Positions 1 through 9,034 of a DNA stretch of 64,000 nucleotides are shown one piece after another. Source of the stretch: Ligilactobacillus pabuli (GTDB taxonomy: Bacteria; Bacillota; Bacilli; Lactobacillales; Lactobacillaceae); assembly GCF_022836475.1 (NCBI RefSeq), contig NZ_BQXH01000005.1:1-64000 (forward strand). Reading direction: 5' to 3'. The position numbers were made by a program, and so were the translations under genes. The stretch's first letter is position 1. Each line of letters starts with the position of its first letter. Below the pieces are notes generated by a model. It saw nothing but the letters and a program-made list of their open reading frames with translations, was not told the origin of the DNA and made no database searches.

Positions 1-118
1 CCAAAGCCAATGACAATTAGAGGTTATCATGTAGTGTCCAACAAAGAAAGTAATAATAATCACTAAAACTTGATTTAAAAGATAATGTTTAATTTTAATA
101 ATACGAGGAGGTTCTTTC

Positions 119-868
119 ATGGCTTTTTTTGGCTTCAAAGACTTCGACCGCTTGTCAGAAGTCGACCTGAATATTTACCGTTTTTTTACCGCGAACGTTG
201 ACAAAGTTCCCTATTTACGCGTGCGTGACATTGCCCGTGAAGCACATGTCTCCAATTCATCTGTCATGCGCTTCATTCATAAGTTAGGTTACGATAGTTT
301 TCCAGAATTTAAAGTTTCTTTTCGGGCTGAACAACAACAAGCCCACCCAACTAACCACCAGATCAACTTCGTCACCGACCAAAACTTTCCGACTGACATT
401 TATGAAAAGATCGAACTTGTGGCGGACCGAATGCAACAAGCAGATCAAGTGATTTTTTGTGCAATGGGCTCGTCTGGTGCGCTGGCAGAATACGCCGCAC
501 GCCAAGCTGCCGCAGTGGGGTTCAACGCCATTTGCGTGAAGGATCCCTTTTACCCACTCGTCAACCAGCTTAAAAACACTAGTGATAATCTCCTAATTGC
601 ACTCTCAGTCTCTGGGAAAACAATCGAGTTACTCGAATTACTCAATAACTTCATTAACAATGAAGATGTGACTCTCGTGGCGATCACCGCTGAACCTAGC
701 AGTCAAGTCGCGTTGATGTCTCGCTACGTTCTGGGTTATTCCGTGCCACAACAGCGGATCGCTAAGTACTATGATTTAACGACCCAAGTTCCAGCGCTCT
801 ATTTAACCGAACAGCTGATTTCGACGGCTCGTCGCTTAGCTGTCCAAGCTGGTGACCACTTGATTTAA
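119..868 (+). CDS. MurR/RpiR-family transcriptional regulator
   Basis: Predicted sugar-phosphate-responsive DNA-binding regulator of 249 residues, the usual family length. Residues 1-77 form an RpiR helix-turn-helix (core IAREAHVSNSSVMRFIHKLG). Residues about 95-240 form a SIS sugar-phosphate isomerase fold with AMGSSGALAEYAA and SVSGKTIELLELL, the expected phosphosugar-binding loops. The ATG at 119 follows GAGGAGG at 105-111. It lies directly before a cellobiose-type PTS permease, a 6-phospho-beta-glucosidase and a ROK kinase, so it most likely senses a phosphorylated beta-glucoside or its product and controls this cluster. The ligand and the direction of control (activator or repressor) are not shown by the sequence. 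Confidence 0.9.
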   Translation: MAFFGFKDFDRLSEVDLNIYRFFTANVDKVPYLRVRDIAREAHVSNSSVMRFIHKLGYDSFPEFKVSFRAEQQQAHPTNHQINFVTDQNFPTDIYEKIELVADRMQQADQVIFCAMGSSGALAEYAARQAAAVGFNAICVKDPFYPLVNQLKNTSDNLLIALSVSGKTIELLELLNNFINNEDVTLVAITAEPSSQVALMSRYVLGYSVPQQRIAKYYDLTTQVPALYLTEQLISTARRLAVQAGDHLI

Positions 869-892
869 ACTTTTTTACGCTCATTTGGTACA

Positions 893-936
893 TAGTGTTC
901 CAAGTCGGGAAAATTCAACTAAGTTTAGGAACACTA
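893..936. promoter_or_regulatory. Inverted repeat between regulator and PTS gene
   Basis: TAGTGTTCC at 893-901 and GGAACACTA at 928-936 are perfect 9-bp inverted arms around a 26-bp spacer. No T-run follows, so it does not look like an intrinsic terminator. It lies about 100 bp before the PTS permease and could be an operator for the RpiR regulator or a transcript hairpin. The function is inference. Confidence 0.4.
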
Positions 937-965
937 CTTCAACCGGTGGGCTAGCCCTTGTTTCT

Positions 966-980
966 TAGAAAGCGCTTTAT
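966..980. promoter_or_regulatory. cre-like site (candidate CcpA site)
   Basis: AGAAAGCGCTTTA lies about 55 bp before the PTS EIIC start. It is palindromic around GCGC and close to the catabolite-response element seen in Gram-positives (a WGNAANCGNWNNCA type pattern), which fits glucose repression of a beta-glucoside operon. It is a match by eye, with no score computed. Confidence 0.5.
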
Positions 981-1031
981 TATGATGGAGGTGTATTAGA
1001 AATTATTTTAAATTTTTAGGAGTGATTTTAC

Positions 1032-2363
1032 ATGTCCAAAATGGATTCGTACAATGCCTTTATGGAAAAACACATTGTGCCCGCCGCCGCTAAATTGAAT
1101 GAACAACGTCATATTGCCGCAGTTCGGGATGCTTTCATGTATTCTTTCCCCATCACAATGTCAGCGTCACTAGTAATTTTGATCAACAGTTTGCTATTTT
1201 CTAAGGATGGTTTTTTAGCGAAAATCTTATTCTTAAACAAGATTTTCCCTCATTTGGAAGATATGCAGGGCTGGTTAAACTCTGTCACTAACGGGACCAT
1301 GGATATTTTGTCGATTTTCATCGCCTATATGGTTGCCGCAGAATTAGCCCGCCATTTCAAAGCGGACCAGATGTTAACCGGGATGACCTCGATCGCGGTC
1401 TTCATGATCATGTACACCCCAGCCATCGTCAAAGACGGTATCAACTATTTGCCAAAAACTTTCTTAGGAGCTCAGGGTTTATTCGTGGCTATGTTTATCG
1501 GGATGTTAGTTGGGGAATTCTTGCCCAAACTGTTCGCCATCAAAAAAATCCAGATCAAGATGCCAGAAATGGTGCCGCCTGCAGTTTCACGATCATTTAA
1601 TGGTTTGATTCCAATTATCATCGTGATCATGGTAACTGCGATTATAAATCACTTGATCTCTCTGATAGCTCCACAAGGTATTAACCAAATCATTTACGAC
1701 ACGATTCAAACTCCACTCCGTAACATTGGGGTCAACATTTGGAGTGTGACTCTCTTGGCCATCGTCCAAAACCTACTCTGGTTAGTCGGGATCCATGGGC
1801 CGAATACTTTAAACGCCCTACGCTCAGTGATCTTTACTGAAGCTGACCTCGGTAACCAACAATTTATCAACAACCATGGCAGTATCTGGGACATTCCATA
1901 TCCTGCAACTTGGGGTAATATGAATGATACCTTCGCTAACATGGGCGGTAGTGGGATGACACTTGGTTTGATCATTGCGATTTTCATCGTATCAAAACGA
2001 AAAGACTACCGTGCGGTGGCCAAATTAGCGATCGTTCCAGGTTTATTTAACATTAACGAACCTTTGATGTTTGGTCTCCCCATCGTCTTGAACCCAATTT
2101 TGGCAATTCCATTTGTCCTGACACCAGTCATCAATATCTGGGTTGGCTACTTGGTCACCAATATTTTGAAGTGGATTCCAACGCCAGCGCTAGGAATGAC
2201 GTGGACGACCCCTGGGCCACTGATGCCATTCTTGGGAACCGGTGGTAACTGGCTCGCATTAATTATTGGCTTTGTCTGCTTAACAATTTCGGTCTTCACA
2301 TACATGCCATTTGTCTTAGCAGCTAATAAGGTCGCAGAAAGAGAAGGACAACTAGAAGAATAA
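1032..2363 (+). CDS. PTS EIIC permease, cellobiose/lactose family
   Basis: Integral membrane EIIC subunit of 443 residues, the usual size for the Lac/cellobiose family, that should carry a beta-glucoside across the membrane while EIIB phosphorylates it. About ten hydrophobic segments are visible. The family signature around the substrate region appears as LWLVGIHGPNTLNAL and later NINEPLMFGLPIVLNP, where the NEP motif is typical of CelB-type EIIC. The ATG follows AGGAG at 1018-1022. No EIIA or EIIB gene is next to it, so it must borrow those subunits from elsewhere. The stop codon is followed at once by the first long palindromic repeat. The sugar (cellobiose or another beta-glucoside) is inferred from the downstream glucosidase. 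Confidence 0.92.
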   Translation: MSKMDSYNAFMEKHIVPAAAKLNEQRHIAAVRDAFMYSFPITMSASLVILINSLLFSKDGFLAKILFLNKIFPHLEDMQGWLNSVTNGTMDILSIFIAYMVAAELARHFKADQMLTGMTSIAVFMIMYTPAIVKDGINYLPKTFLGAQGLFVAMFIGMLVGEFLPKLFAIKKIQIKMPEMVPPAVSRSFNGLIPIIIVIMVTAIINHLISLIAPQGINQIIYDTIQTPLRNIGVNIWSVTLLAIVQNLLWLVGIHGPNTLNALRSVIFTEADLGNQQFINNHGSIWDIPYPATWGNMNDTFANMGGSGMTLGLIIAIFIVSKRKDYRAVAKLAIVPGLFNINEPLMFGLPIVLNPILAIPFVLTPVINIWVGYLVTNILKWIPTPALGMTWTTPGPLMPFLGTGGNWLALIIGFVCLTISVFTYMPFVLAANKVAEREGQLEE

Positions 2364-2482
2364 CAGAGTGGAGCAAAGCGGGAGGACTCGAGCACTATCG
2401 GAGACTAACCTTCAATGCGTTCTTGGCATTGAAGGTTAGTCTTGGATAAGCGGAAAGTCCTGTTTTGTGGAGCTCGACTAAT
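2363..2482 (+). repeat. Long nested palindromic repeat, copy 1
   Basis: Begins at the last base of the EIIC stop codon. The outer arm around CAAAGCGGGAGGACT pairs with AGTCCTGTTTTG. The inner arm AGACTAACCTTCAATGC pairs perfectly with GCATTGAAGGTTAGTCT around the loop GTTCTTG. The inner stem extends through ATC / GAT. The 3' end is GGAGCTCGACTAATAACA. First of three full tandem copies. Confidence 0.85.
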
Positions 2483-2602
2483 AACAGGGTGGAGTGAAAC
2501 GCTTAGAAAGCGAGCACTATCAGAACCTAGGAACTAATGCGTTTTTGGCATTAGTTCCTGGGTTTAGATAAGCGGAACTTTCTGTTTCACGGAACCGGAC
2601 TA
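2483..2602 (+). repeat. Long nested palindromic repeat, copy 2
   Basis: Same plan as copy 1 but with different stem sequences. The outer arm GTGAAACGCTTAGAAAG pairs with CTTTCTGTTTCAC, and the inner arm CCTAGGAACTAATGC pairs with GCATTAGTTCCTGGG around GTTTTTG. It ends GGACTAATAACA. Pairing kept with changed sequence is direct evidence for selection on, or copying of, a folded structure. Confidence 0.85.
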
Positions 2603-2732
2603 ATAACACAAGGTGAAACAAGCCGGTTAGAAGACGAGCATTAACAAGCTTTCTGCCATAATGCGGTTTAAGCATTTTGGCGGGAAGTAGGTTAAGCGAA
2701 ATCTTCTGGCTTGTGGAACTGGACTAGTAACA
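2603..2732 (+). repeat. Long nested palindromic repeat, copy 3
   Basis: The outer arm ACAAGCCGGTTAGAAGA pairs with TCTTCTGGCTTGT. The inner arm CTTTCTGCCATAATGC pairs, less perfectly, with GCATTTTGGCGGGAAG. The conserved flanks GACGAGCATTAAC / GTTAAGC and the end GGACTAGTAACA are present. This copy is closest to the one inside the T-box leader at 38940-39062. Confidence 0.8.
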
Positions 2733-2734
2733 AT

Positions 2735-2815
2735 TGATCTAGCCTAACACTTCCAAACCCTAGCCTTTAATGCAACCGGCATTAGAGGTTAAGTTTGGAT
2801 AAACAGGAAGAAATA
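2735..2815 (+). repeat. Degenerate partial palindromic repeat, copy 4
   Basis: Only the inner hairpin is recognisable. CCAAACCCTAGCCTTTAATGC pairs imperfectly with GCATTAGAGGTTAAGTTTGG around AACCG, followed by ATAA. The outer arms are lost. It ends the tandem group downstream of the EIIC gene. Confidence 0.6.
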
Positions 2816-2856
2816 AATTACTAAGAACTTACAAATTAATCACGGTGGCATCCAGC

Positions 2857-2873
2857 AGTTAGAATTTCTAACT
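2857..2873. promoter_or_regulatory. 17-bp perfect palindrome before the glucosidase
   Basis: AGTTAGAATTTCTAACT is a perfect 8-1-8 inverted repeat 65 bp before the glucosidase start. Its size fits an operator for a dimeric regulator. The regulator is unknown; the RpiR protein at 119-868 is one candidate. Confidence 0.4.
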
Positions 2874-2919
2874 ACTCCCCCCACTGACACATTTGACATC
2901 ACCCGCAAAAAAACACTAA

Positions 2920-4374
<1,455 letters not shown>

Positions 4375-4402
4375 CCAGTAGTGTGCGCCTAATAATAAAT
4401 TT

Positions 4403-4455
4403 ACGGCAGACTGGCTCGCGTGCACTTTTAAAGCAGCAATCTGCCGTTTTGCTAG
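4403..4455 (+). terminator. Hairpin after the glucosidase gene
   Basis: ACGGCAGA near 4403 and TCTGCCGT followed by TTTGCT near 4450 form an 8-bp inverted repeat with a long loop. It could be a weak terminator or attenuator between the glucosidase and the ROK kinase. The T-run is short. Confidence 0.4.
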
Positions 4456-4479
4456 CTATGATAAAGGAGTGGAGTTAAC

Positions 4480-5379
4480 TTGAAAAATTATGTTGGGATT
4501 GATATTGGCGGGACTTCGATCAAGTATGGTCTGGTGAGTGCCACTGGTGAAATTTTAAGTCAGGCTAGTTTGCCAACTGCAACAAAACAAGAGGAAGTCT
4601 TAACTAATTTGGCACAAATTGTCACTGACTTCCAAGATAGCGGTCATGAATTGGCGGGTGTGGGTGTCTCAATGCCGGGCGTAGTTGAAGCGAACGGTAT
4701 GTTGACCACTGCTGGCGCGGTTAAATGTCTGACCGGAGTCAATTTGCAGAATGAGTTAGAGGAACGAACCGGCGTGGCAACTACTATCGAAAACGACGCC
4801 AACGCTGCGGCCATCGCTGAACAGTGGTTAGGAGCAGCCCAAGGTGTCCATAATTATTTAAGTCTCGTTTTAGGGACTGGCGTGGGTGGTGCTCTAGTTA
4901 TCAACGACCAGATTTACCGTGGTGCTCATGCCCGCTCAGGTGAATTTGGCTGGATGCTGCTGGACGAACAGCACGACGAACTGGAAGACGGCAGTCTAAA
5001 CTTCCAGGGTGCAACCGTGATTGGACTCTTACGGGTCTACAACTTGAAAGCCCAGACTAATCTAACTGATGCCCGGGAAATCTTTACCAGAGCCGCTGAT
5101 GGCGAGCTGATTGCTCAACACGTTCTAGCAACCTACTTCCGCCGTTTGGCACAAGGAATTTTAAACTTAGTGGTTTGTTTTGACCCAGCTCAAGTCATTG
5201 TGGGTGGCGGAATCAGCGTCAATCCCGCTTTCCGGACTGGTTTGCAACAGGCCTACACCGAACTGCAAGCTGAACACAGCAGCGTCCGTGATTTAACCTT
5301 ACCTGACATCGTCCCTGCCCAACTTGGCAATGATGCCGGGATGATTGGTGCCGTTTATCGGCGAATGCAAGAAGAATAA
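4480..5379 (+). CDS. ROK-family sugar kinase
   Basis: Predicted cytoplasmic sugar kinase of 299 residues. Residues 5-16 (GIDIGGTSIKYG) form the ATP phosphate-binding loop, ENDANAAA the sugar-binding and catalytic Asp region, and LGTGVGGALV the second phosphate loop. The GxGxAGE-type element appears as GAHARSGEFG. The usual ROK zinc motif with clustered cysteines (CxCGxxGC) is absent; the corresponding stretch reads DEQHDELEDGSLNF. The start is TTG at 4480, with GGAG at 4471-4474 and a stronger AAAGGAG at 4463-4469. It follows the glucosidase and may phosphorylate released glucose. A regulator function is unlikely because no N-terminal HTH is present. Confidence 0.88.
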   Translation: MKNYVGIDIGGTSIKYGLVSATGEILSQASLPTATKQEEVLTNLAQIVTDFQDSGHELAGVGVSMPGVVEANGMLTTAGAVKCLTGVNLQNELEERTGVATTIENDANAAAIAEQWLGAAQGVHNYLSLVLGTGVGGALVINDQIYRGAHARSGEFGWMLLDEQHDELEDGSLNFQGATVIGLLRVYNLKAQTNLTDAREIFTRAADGELIAQHVLATYFRRLAQGILNLVVCFDPAQVIVGGGISVNPAFRTGLQQAYTELQAEHSSVRDLTLPDIVPAQLGNDAGMIGAVYRRMQEE

Positions 5380-5391
5380 GATGCAAAAGAA

Positions 5392-5440
5392 TCTCTCTAA
5401 CTGTGAATACTACATTCACAGTTAGAGAGATTCTTTGATT
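5392..5440. terminator. Strong intrinsic terminator after ROK kinase
   Basis: AAAGAATCTCTCTAACTGTG pairs perfectly, through 22 bp, with a mirror arm around TACTACA and ends in TTTG. It closes the beta-glucoside cluster. Confidence 0.85.
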
Positions 5441-5553
5441 CTAACGGAGTTTCTTGATAGTTAAGAATATTGGGCAAATCATTTGATGCTTGACTGCCTA
5501 ACTCCCAGTAATACTCAATGTTAATTTCTTCAGTTAATTTAGATAAAATGTCC

Positions 5554-5582
5554 AAGACAAGTAAGCGCTTTAAGCGTATAAT
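5554..5582 (+). promoter_or_regulatory. Promoter of toxin RNA
   Basis: TATAAT at 5577-5582 with AAGACA (four of six matches to TTGACA) at 5554-5559, spacing 17. A transcript from here starts near 5589, before the small uORF and the toxin frame. Confidence 0.55.
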
Positions 5583-5639
5583 ATTTTAGGTAGAGAAGTT
5601 AGGGCGGTAGCTAGTTCTTTTAGTAGGAGGTGGTTGCTT

Positions 5640-5648
5640 ATGGTGTAA
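5640..5648 (+). other. Two-codon upstream ORF (ATG GTG TAA)
   Basis: ATGGTGTAA lies behind a strong AGGAGG at 5625-5630 with spacing 9. The same ATGGTGTAA with a strong ribosome site occurs before the second toxin copy at 32593-32601, although the surrounding bases differ. The conservation suggests a ribosome-loading or stand-by role in toxin control; that role is inference. Confidence 0.5.
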
Positions 5649-5698
5649 CAACTATAACAGCAACACGCACATTCCATACGAAAGGAGTAGCCAACAAG

Positions 5699-5806
5699 GT
5701 GTCAGTTTTTGAGACCTTACAACTAATGTTAGCGACTGAGACCTTGATCGTTGTTTTGCTCGGGTTAGTTGTTGAGCTAATTAAATTAATTAGCAAAAAA
5801 AAATAA
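5699..5806 (+). CDS. Putative holin-like type I toxin
   Basis: A 35-residue peptide from a GTG start with AAAGGAG at 5681-5687, reading MSVFETLQLMLATETLIVVL onward and ending in LVVELIKLISKKK. It has one hydrophobic segment and a Lys tail, the plan of the holin-like toxin family (Hol-Tox) found widely in lactobacilli. The stop at 5804-5806 lies in a hairpin (AATAACC...GGTTATT). The 5' leader GGCGGTAGCTAGTT near 5604 can pair with AACTGCTACCGCC near 5846, a long-range 5'-3' contact seen in type I toxin mRNAs. No antitoxin RNA was proven; an antisense RNA over the 3' part is expected by analogy. Confidence 0.72.
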   Translation: MSVFETLQLMLATETLIVVLLGLVVELIKLISKKK

Positions 5807-5842
5807 CCGTCTTAGCTGTGGCAAGCTGATGGTTATTTTCCA
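5803..5842 (+). terminator. Hairpin at 3' end of toxin frame
   Basis: AATAACCGTCTTAGCT pairs with AAGCTGATGGTTATT, followed by TTCC. A near copy of this hairpin recurs at 6112-6150 in the broken toxin copy. It may end the toxin RNA or an antisense RNA. Confidence 0.55.
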
Positions 5843-6101
5843 CTAACTGCTACCGCCTTACGCGGCTCTACAAGGAAGTCATGTTCGCGCATGGCTTCCT
5901 TTTTTCTACCCACATTATAACATGGCTAACTAATGGATAAAAGCTTCAGCTACTCATATTTTTCAAATTTCCCTTGCTCTTTAGTGTTCTGTACCTAAAT
6001 CCGTCACAGTTGGGTACAAAAATTGAAAAGCTCCCCCAAGATTAGTAAAGTACGACCAGCAAATTAAAAACTTCCTCTGTTTTGACAAAATAGTTGTAGC
6101 A

Positions 6102-6190
6102 TACCAAAAAAATAACCATCTCTGCTCTAGGAAGCTGATGGTTATTTTTTCCATTAGTATGCTATTTCCTGATGTGGAAGTCATTTTGCC
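6102..6190 (+). pseudogene. Remnant of a second toxin locus (3' part only)
   Basis: AAAAAATAACCATCTCTGCT through AAGCTGATGGTTATTTTTTC and GGAAGTCATTT matches the 3' end and downstream hairpin region of the toxin locus at 5797-5885. No coding part of the toxin remains upstream. It reads as a truncated tandem duplicate. Confidence 0.6.
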
Positions 6191-6219
6191 GCAATAATCA
6201 GGCAGGCTCGATCCACTAA

Positions 6220-6495
6220 CTACCTAACTGCTAATTTATCCTCTAAATATTCAACGGCACCTCGACCGGTTTCAAATAAAATATACTCCTGGTCCCCCTG
6301 GTAAAAGCAGAGTTGAGTCGTACCAAAGTATTCCACTTTAGAAAAACCGCTGATTTGTGCCAAAGGAATTTCTATATGTCGCTGAATCTTAGCAGCGCGC
6401 GGAAATATCAAGTGTAAACTATCCTCATCGATTTTAACCTTTGCGAGTTGATGAAACTTGTGTGTTTGGTAAATTATTTCAACATAAACATTCAT
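6220..6495 (-). CDS. Small protein of unknown function
   Basis: 91 residues from ATG at 6495, which has AAGGGGTGG about 7 bp upstream; an in-frame GTG at 6504 overlaps that site and is less likely. The sequence alternates short hydrophobic and charged stretches (VEIIYQTHKFHQLAKVKID, IEIPLAQISGFSKVEYFGTT) and looks all-beta, like small PH/GRAM-type domains, but I do not recognise a named family. There is no signal peptide or membrane segment. It stands alone between the toxin remnant and the SAP-domain gene. Confidence 0.6.
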   Translation of the reverse strand: MNVYVEIIYQTHKFHQLAKVKIDEDSLHLIFPRAAKIQRHIEIPLAQISGFSKVEYFGTTQLCFYQGDQEYILFETGRGAVEYLEDKLAVR

Positions 6496-6737
6496 TTTTC
6501 CCACCCCTTCATCAGTATCACTTGCTTTTCTTTACTATAACTTATGGGACGGGTTCCACAACAAGCCTTTCGTTTAAAAAATTCTGCAATATACTTTTCT
6601 CGGGGTTTGCAAGATAAATTATGATCTCTGATAGTGTTTTTGTCTGAGTTACCATTGCTGCTTTATTTAATTAGTAGCAAAATTTGAATGGCATCTGTTC
6701 CACGCCGAAAAAAGACCTAGATAACTAAAAAGTTGTT

Positions 6738-7913
6738 CTATAAATTAGAAATGTGTTGATTAAAAATTTCCTCTAACATCTCGATACTATCTTCTGATAA
6801 TCTATCAACTACTTGTGTAAAAAAGTCATAATCATATGATTCTAAATAAAAATTAAAAAATTCAACGCAACTTTCTATTTCTACTTCTTTCTCTTTTTCT
6901 GAATCAGTTATAGTGGGGACGATATTCATTATCTCTGAATCTTTCGGTTGAGGAAAATTTATTCTAATTTTTTCGAAAACTGTATCATAAACTTCTTTTA
7001 GGGTTTCATAATTATTCTTTTTATCTTCGAAGAATAATATGATTATCCTGCGAAAATCATTTTTAGAAACTAATGATTTATTTTTTATTGAAAATTCATA
7101 TATATAATCAATAATCTTTTCTAAATTATCTTTCTGTAAATTCAATGATCTACACAGATTAATTAGACATTCATCGTAAATTGTAAGGTGATTGAGAAAA
7201 TTCTGAAAATTATAAGAATACGAAGTTTTAAAGGAATTTATATATTCATCAAAATTATTTCCAAGTTCCCTTAACCCATAATAAAACGCATTTTTTGAAT
7301 CATTATTAACCATATAAGTACGCGCTACGATTCCACTATCCCTTGATTCATAGTAATCAATAATAGTTTTGGAAGGATTTTCGTTCAAATGATTCATAAA
7401 GTAATATTCATCAAATTTAAGATGTGGACTACTCTCAAAGTCAATTAAGAGTACAAAAATATATTTTTTGTGTTTATGTATCCAAACAACATTTCTATAC
7501 TTTTTTAAGATATCCATTCCTTTTTCCGTTACTACGAAAAATTTTTTGTTGTCAAATTTTAAAATTTCCTTGTCATAAGAAACATTCTTAATTCTTTCTA
7601 TTAAAGCACTCTTAGCACCACTACTTTTTTGACTTAGCTTTTTTAAAACTTCACGTAATTCAGTATTTGTAAGATGTTCCATCATTTCATCAGGATTGCT
7701 AACACGTATCAAATCCTTTGCAAGAAGTTTTGACAATACCTCTTCATAAGAAATAAAGTTAACTGAAATTTCATATTCGTGCGATCCTCCAGTAATTTTT
7801 CTCATAGGGTTTTTAACTTGTGTTGGAAAATCTCTTAAAAAATTCAATACAATAATATCTTGTACAGTATATCCATCTTTTGATTTTAATTCGGGGGGCA
7901 TGAATTTTCGCAT
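6738..7913 (-). CDS. SAP-domain protein of unknown function
   Basis: About 391 residues from ATG at 7913 with GAGGTGA 8 bp upstream (an in-frame GTG at 7925 overlaps this site). Residues about 83-110 (LTNTELREVLKKLSQKSSGA then KSALIERI) match the SAP helix-extended loop-helix fold, a putative nucleic-acid-binding module. The rest is charged and helical, with many Lys, Asn, Asp and Glu. It is clearly AT-richer than its neighbours and has no operon partner, which suggests recent acquisition. Similar SAP proteins occur in phage and accessory DNA of Firmicutes. A nuclease or defence role cannot be shown. Confidence 0.7.
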   Translation of the reverse strand: MRKFMPPELKSKDGYTVQDIIVLNFLRDFPTQVKNPMRKITGGSHEYEISVNFISYEEVLSKLLAKDLIRVSNPDEMMEHLTNTELREVLKKLSQKSSGAKSALIERIKNVSYDKEILKFDNKKFFVVTEKGMDILKKYRNVVWIHKHKKYIFVLLIDFESSPHLKFDEYYFMNHLNENPSKTIIDYYESRDSGIVARTYMVNNDSKNAFYYGLRELGNNFDEYINSFKTSYSYNFQNFLNHLTIYDECLINLCRSLNLQKDNLEKIIDYIYEFSIKNKSLVSKNDFRRIIILFFEDKKNNYETLKEVYDTVFEKIRINFPQPKDSEIMNIVPTITDSEKEKEVEIESCVEFFNFYLESYDYDFFTQVVDRLSEDSIEMLEEIFNQHISNL

Positions 7914-8056
7914 ATTATTAGTCACCTCAACTATTACAATTAAAACAAATTTTTATAACAAATCTACTTCATATCACAAAGGTTTATATTATTAAACAAC
8001 ATCACCTAGTTAATTCATCTGTCAAGCCTGCGGAAGATTTAACCATACATTCTATC

Positions 8057-9034
8057 TTACTTTCTCAAGCTGTAAAACCAGTCTTTATGCTTCAGATACC
8101 AATTAACTGTGTGCTTCAAGCCCTCTTCAAAGCTCCACTGCGGCTGCCAGCCTAGTTCACGTTCAATTTTACTTGTATCTAAAGCATAACGTTGATCATG
8201 CCCCAAGCGGTCAGCAACATAGCTAATTTGATTGCCGGATAAGTTCAATTGATCCACCAGTAAATTGGCAATTTCATTGTTAGAACGTTCAGCGTGTCCG
8301 CCAATATTATAAATTTCTCCTGCCTGTCCGTGATGAAGGACCAAATCGATTGCCCGGCAATTATCCTCAACGTATAACCAATCGCGGATATTTTCCCCAG
8401 TTCCATAGATGGGTAGCTCTTGTCCTTGCAAACCATGCGTCAGCAAAAGCGGAATCAGCTTTTCTGGATACTGATAGGGACCATAATTATTGGAACTGCG
8501 GGTAATATTAACATCCATGCCATAGGTCTGATAATAGGAATGCACAAACATTTCAGCGGCTGCTTTGCTGGCTGAATACGGTGAACTAGGCGCTAAAACT
8601 GCTTGTTCAGTAAACTTCGCCGAACTATCTAATTCTAACGAACCATAGACCTCGTCCGTTGAAATTTGTACAAATTTTTGAATGCCAACCTGGCGGGCAC
8701 TTTCCAATAAAGCTAGTGTCCCCTGAGTATTCGTTTGTAAAAAGACTCCTGGGTTTTTTAGCGACCGGTCAACATGGCTTTCCGCGGCAAAATTAACCAG
8801 GTAGTCAACTCGATAGTGACGAAGCAGCTGTTGCACCAAGTTCTGGTTATTGATGTTTCCTTGCACAAACTGATAACGCGGATCTTGGGCAATGTCTGCC
8901 AAATTGGCCAAGTTTCCCGCGTAGGTCAGTAGGTCTAAGTTCACGATTCGACAATTGGGCCGTTGTGCCAATAAGTAGTGAATAAAATTACTGCCAATAA
9001 AACCAGCGCCGCCTGTGATCAAATACGATTCCAT
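8057..9034 (-). CDS. rfbB: dTDP-glucose 4,6-dehydratase
   Basis: 325-residue extended short-chain dehydrogenase. GGAGFIGSNF near the N-terminus is the NAD-binding GxxGxxG loop. STDEVYG and YSASKAAAE (YxxxK) are the catalytic and family signatures of RmlB, and the ISTDEVYG Asp-Glu pair performs dehydration. It converts dTDP-glucose to dTDP-4-keto-6-deoxyglucose, the second step to dTDP-rhamnose. ATG follows GAGGAGG. None of rmlA, rmlC or rmlD is adjacent, so it is an orphan. It may supply the polysaccharide genes 3-20 kb away together with genes outside the window. Confidence 0.92.
   Translation of the reverse strand: MESYLITGGAGFIGSNFIHYLLAQRPNCRIVNLDLLTYAGNLANLADIAQDPRYQFVQGNINNQNLVQQLLRHYRVDYLVNFAAESHVDRSLKNPGVFLQTNTQGTLALLESARQVGIQKFVQISTDEVYGSLELDSSAKFTEQAVLAPSSPYSASKAAAEMFVHSYYQTYGMDVNITRSSNNYGPYQYPEKLIPLLLTHGLQGQELPIYGTGENIRDWLYVEDNCRAIDLVLHHGQAGEIYNIGGHAERSNNEIANLLVDQLNLSGNQISYVADRLGHDQRYALDTSKIERELGWQPQWSFEEGLKHTVNWYLKHKDWFYSLRK

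Noticed and set aside
284-505. Minus-strand frame inside the RpiR gene and many similar antisense frames
   Set aside because: Shadow frames of well-supported genes, without ribosome sites or family similarity.
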